From positions 1 through 5,591 of the forward strand of contig JANXSH010000867.1 in NCBI GenBank assembly GCA_025356615.1: DNA of 5,591 bases, in the 5' to 3' direction. Positions 4,938 through 5,591 of the stretch are shown piece after piece. This DNA is from Planctomycetia bacterium. Its GTDB lineage: Bacteria; Planctomycetota; Planctomycetia; Gemmatales; Gemmataceae. The position numbers were made by a program, and so were the translations under genes. The notes below the pieces were generated by a model, which was given only the letters and a program-made list of their open reading frames with translations, made no database searches and was not told the DNA's origin. Positions within the stretch are counted from its first letter, which is position 1. Each line of letters begins with the position of its first letter.

Positions 4938-5591
4938 ATGATCCAAGTCGATCACCTCACACGCCGATTCACGGTCTCTCGCGGCGAGGTCGTCGCGGTC
5001 GATGATCTGTCGTTCCGCGTCGAGGCGGGCGAAGTCTACGGACTGCTCGGCCCCAACGGGGCGGGCAAGACTACGACGCTCCGCATGCTTTTGGGATTGC
5101 TGAAGCCGACCTCGGGGCGGGCGCTCATCCAGGGCCACTCCTCGGCCGAAGCGCCGGACGAAGTCAAACGCCGAGTCGGCCTGGTGTCCACGAGCGCGGG
5201 GCTGTATCCGCACTTGTCCGTGCATGAGATGCTGTTGTTCTTCGCCGACCTCTACGGCGTCCCGCCAGCGACGGCGAAGCGGGAACTGACCCGCCTCGTG
5301 GGCCTGCTCGGGCTGGATGGGCTCCTCGACCGGCGATGCACGACACTCAGCACGGGCCAGAAGCAGCGCGTCAACCTGGCGCGGGCGCTCATCCACCAGC
5401 CGCCGGTGTTGCTGCTCGACGAGCCGACGCTCGGCCTCGACATCCTGGGGAGCCAGATCGTCGCCGAGTTCGTCTCGCACGTCCGCAAGCAGGGCAAGGC
5501 GGTCATCCTGACGACGCACCGCCTCGACGAGGCCGAGCGACTGTGCGACCGATTCGGGCTGCTGCACGAGGGCCGACTCGTCTCGACGGGC
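4938..5591 (+). CDS. NatA-like ABC transporter ATP-binding protein (3' end beyond window)
   Basis: 218 codons are present with no stop, so the gene runs off the right edge. Reading from MIQVDHLTRRF, the elements of an ABC ATPase appear in order: Walker A GPNGAGKT (38-45), signature LSTGQKQRV (137-145), Walker B VLLLDEP with catalytic Glu162 (157-163), D-loop GLD (166-168) and H-loop His194. The Q-loop region reads GLVSTSAGLYPHLSV (81-95), with no glutamine where most ABC ATPases have one; NatA-type ATPases show a similar SxxxGLY stretch. NatA with the membrane protein NatB exports sodium in B. subtilis, but the substrate here is unknown and the permease would be expected just downstream. It is cytoplasmic, docked to that permease. 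The ATG at 4938 matches the expected domain start; there is no clear Shine-Dalgarno sequence because the CTGAAAA array occupies the leader. Confidence 0.92.
   Translation, partial: MIQVDHLTRRFTVSRGEVVAVDDLSFRVEAGEVYGLLGPNGAGKTTTLRMLLGLLKPTSGRALIQGHSSAEAPDEVKRRVGLVSTSAGLYPHLSVHEMLLFFADLYGVPPATAKRELTRLVGLLGLDGLLDRRCTTLSTGQKQRVNLARALIHQPPVLLLDEPTLGLDILGSQIVAEFVSHVRKQGKAVILTTHRLDEAERLCDRFGLLHEGRLVSTG

Noticed and set aside
4863..5567. Minus-strand open frame antisense to the ABC ATPase, ending in the heptamer array
   Set aside because: It mirrors an ABC ATPase with all motifs intact on the plus strand and ends with translated repeat.

Overview
The window looks like a piece of a GC-rich planctomycete chromosome. 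The strongest pointer is a complete DUF1559 protein: type IV pilin-like N-terminus, H-X9-DG motif and a C-terminal LGNDW. This family is greatly expanded in, and nearly confined to, Planctomycetota. The other genes (an FmdB-type zinc ribbon, YacG, a DUF255 thioredoxin-fold protein and a NatA-like ABC ATPase) are widespread and fit that assignment. The genus cannot be fixed from the sequence alone.

Layout, left to right. Bases 1-99 are a perfect inverted copy of an internal 33-codon piece of the DUF1559 gene further right. Next come two closely spaced plus-strand zinc-ribbon genes, FmdB-like (122-454) and yacG (461-658), followed by a hairpin/T-run that may end that transcript. A minus-strand module follows: a small secreted protein whose signal-peptide frame and body frame are offset by one base (1789-2192), then the DUF1559 gene (914-1699). 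A visibly AT-rich leader with a TTGACA box lies upstream of the pair. Bases 2511-2594 repeat the last 22 codons of yacG plus 16 downstream bases, and the two differences between copies are both synonymous. A DUF255 gene (2659-4722, minus) and the start of a NatA-type ABC ATPase gene (4938 onward, plus, cut by the window edge) diverge from a 215-bp gap. Almost all of that gap is a 68-bp-arm palindrome ending in CTGAAAA heptamer arrays.

The backbone genes appear to be housekeeping or accessory genes with no obvious shared pathway. The most interesting signal is architectural. The secreted-protein/DUF1559 pair lies between two copies of the yacG tail, and part of the DUF1559 gene recurs inverted at the window edge. 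This looks like an inserted or rearranged cassette. No defence system, transposase, integrase, CRISPR array or RNA gene was recognised, and nothing here supports a claim of a wholly new multi-gene system.
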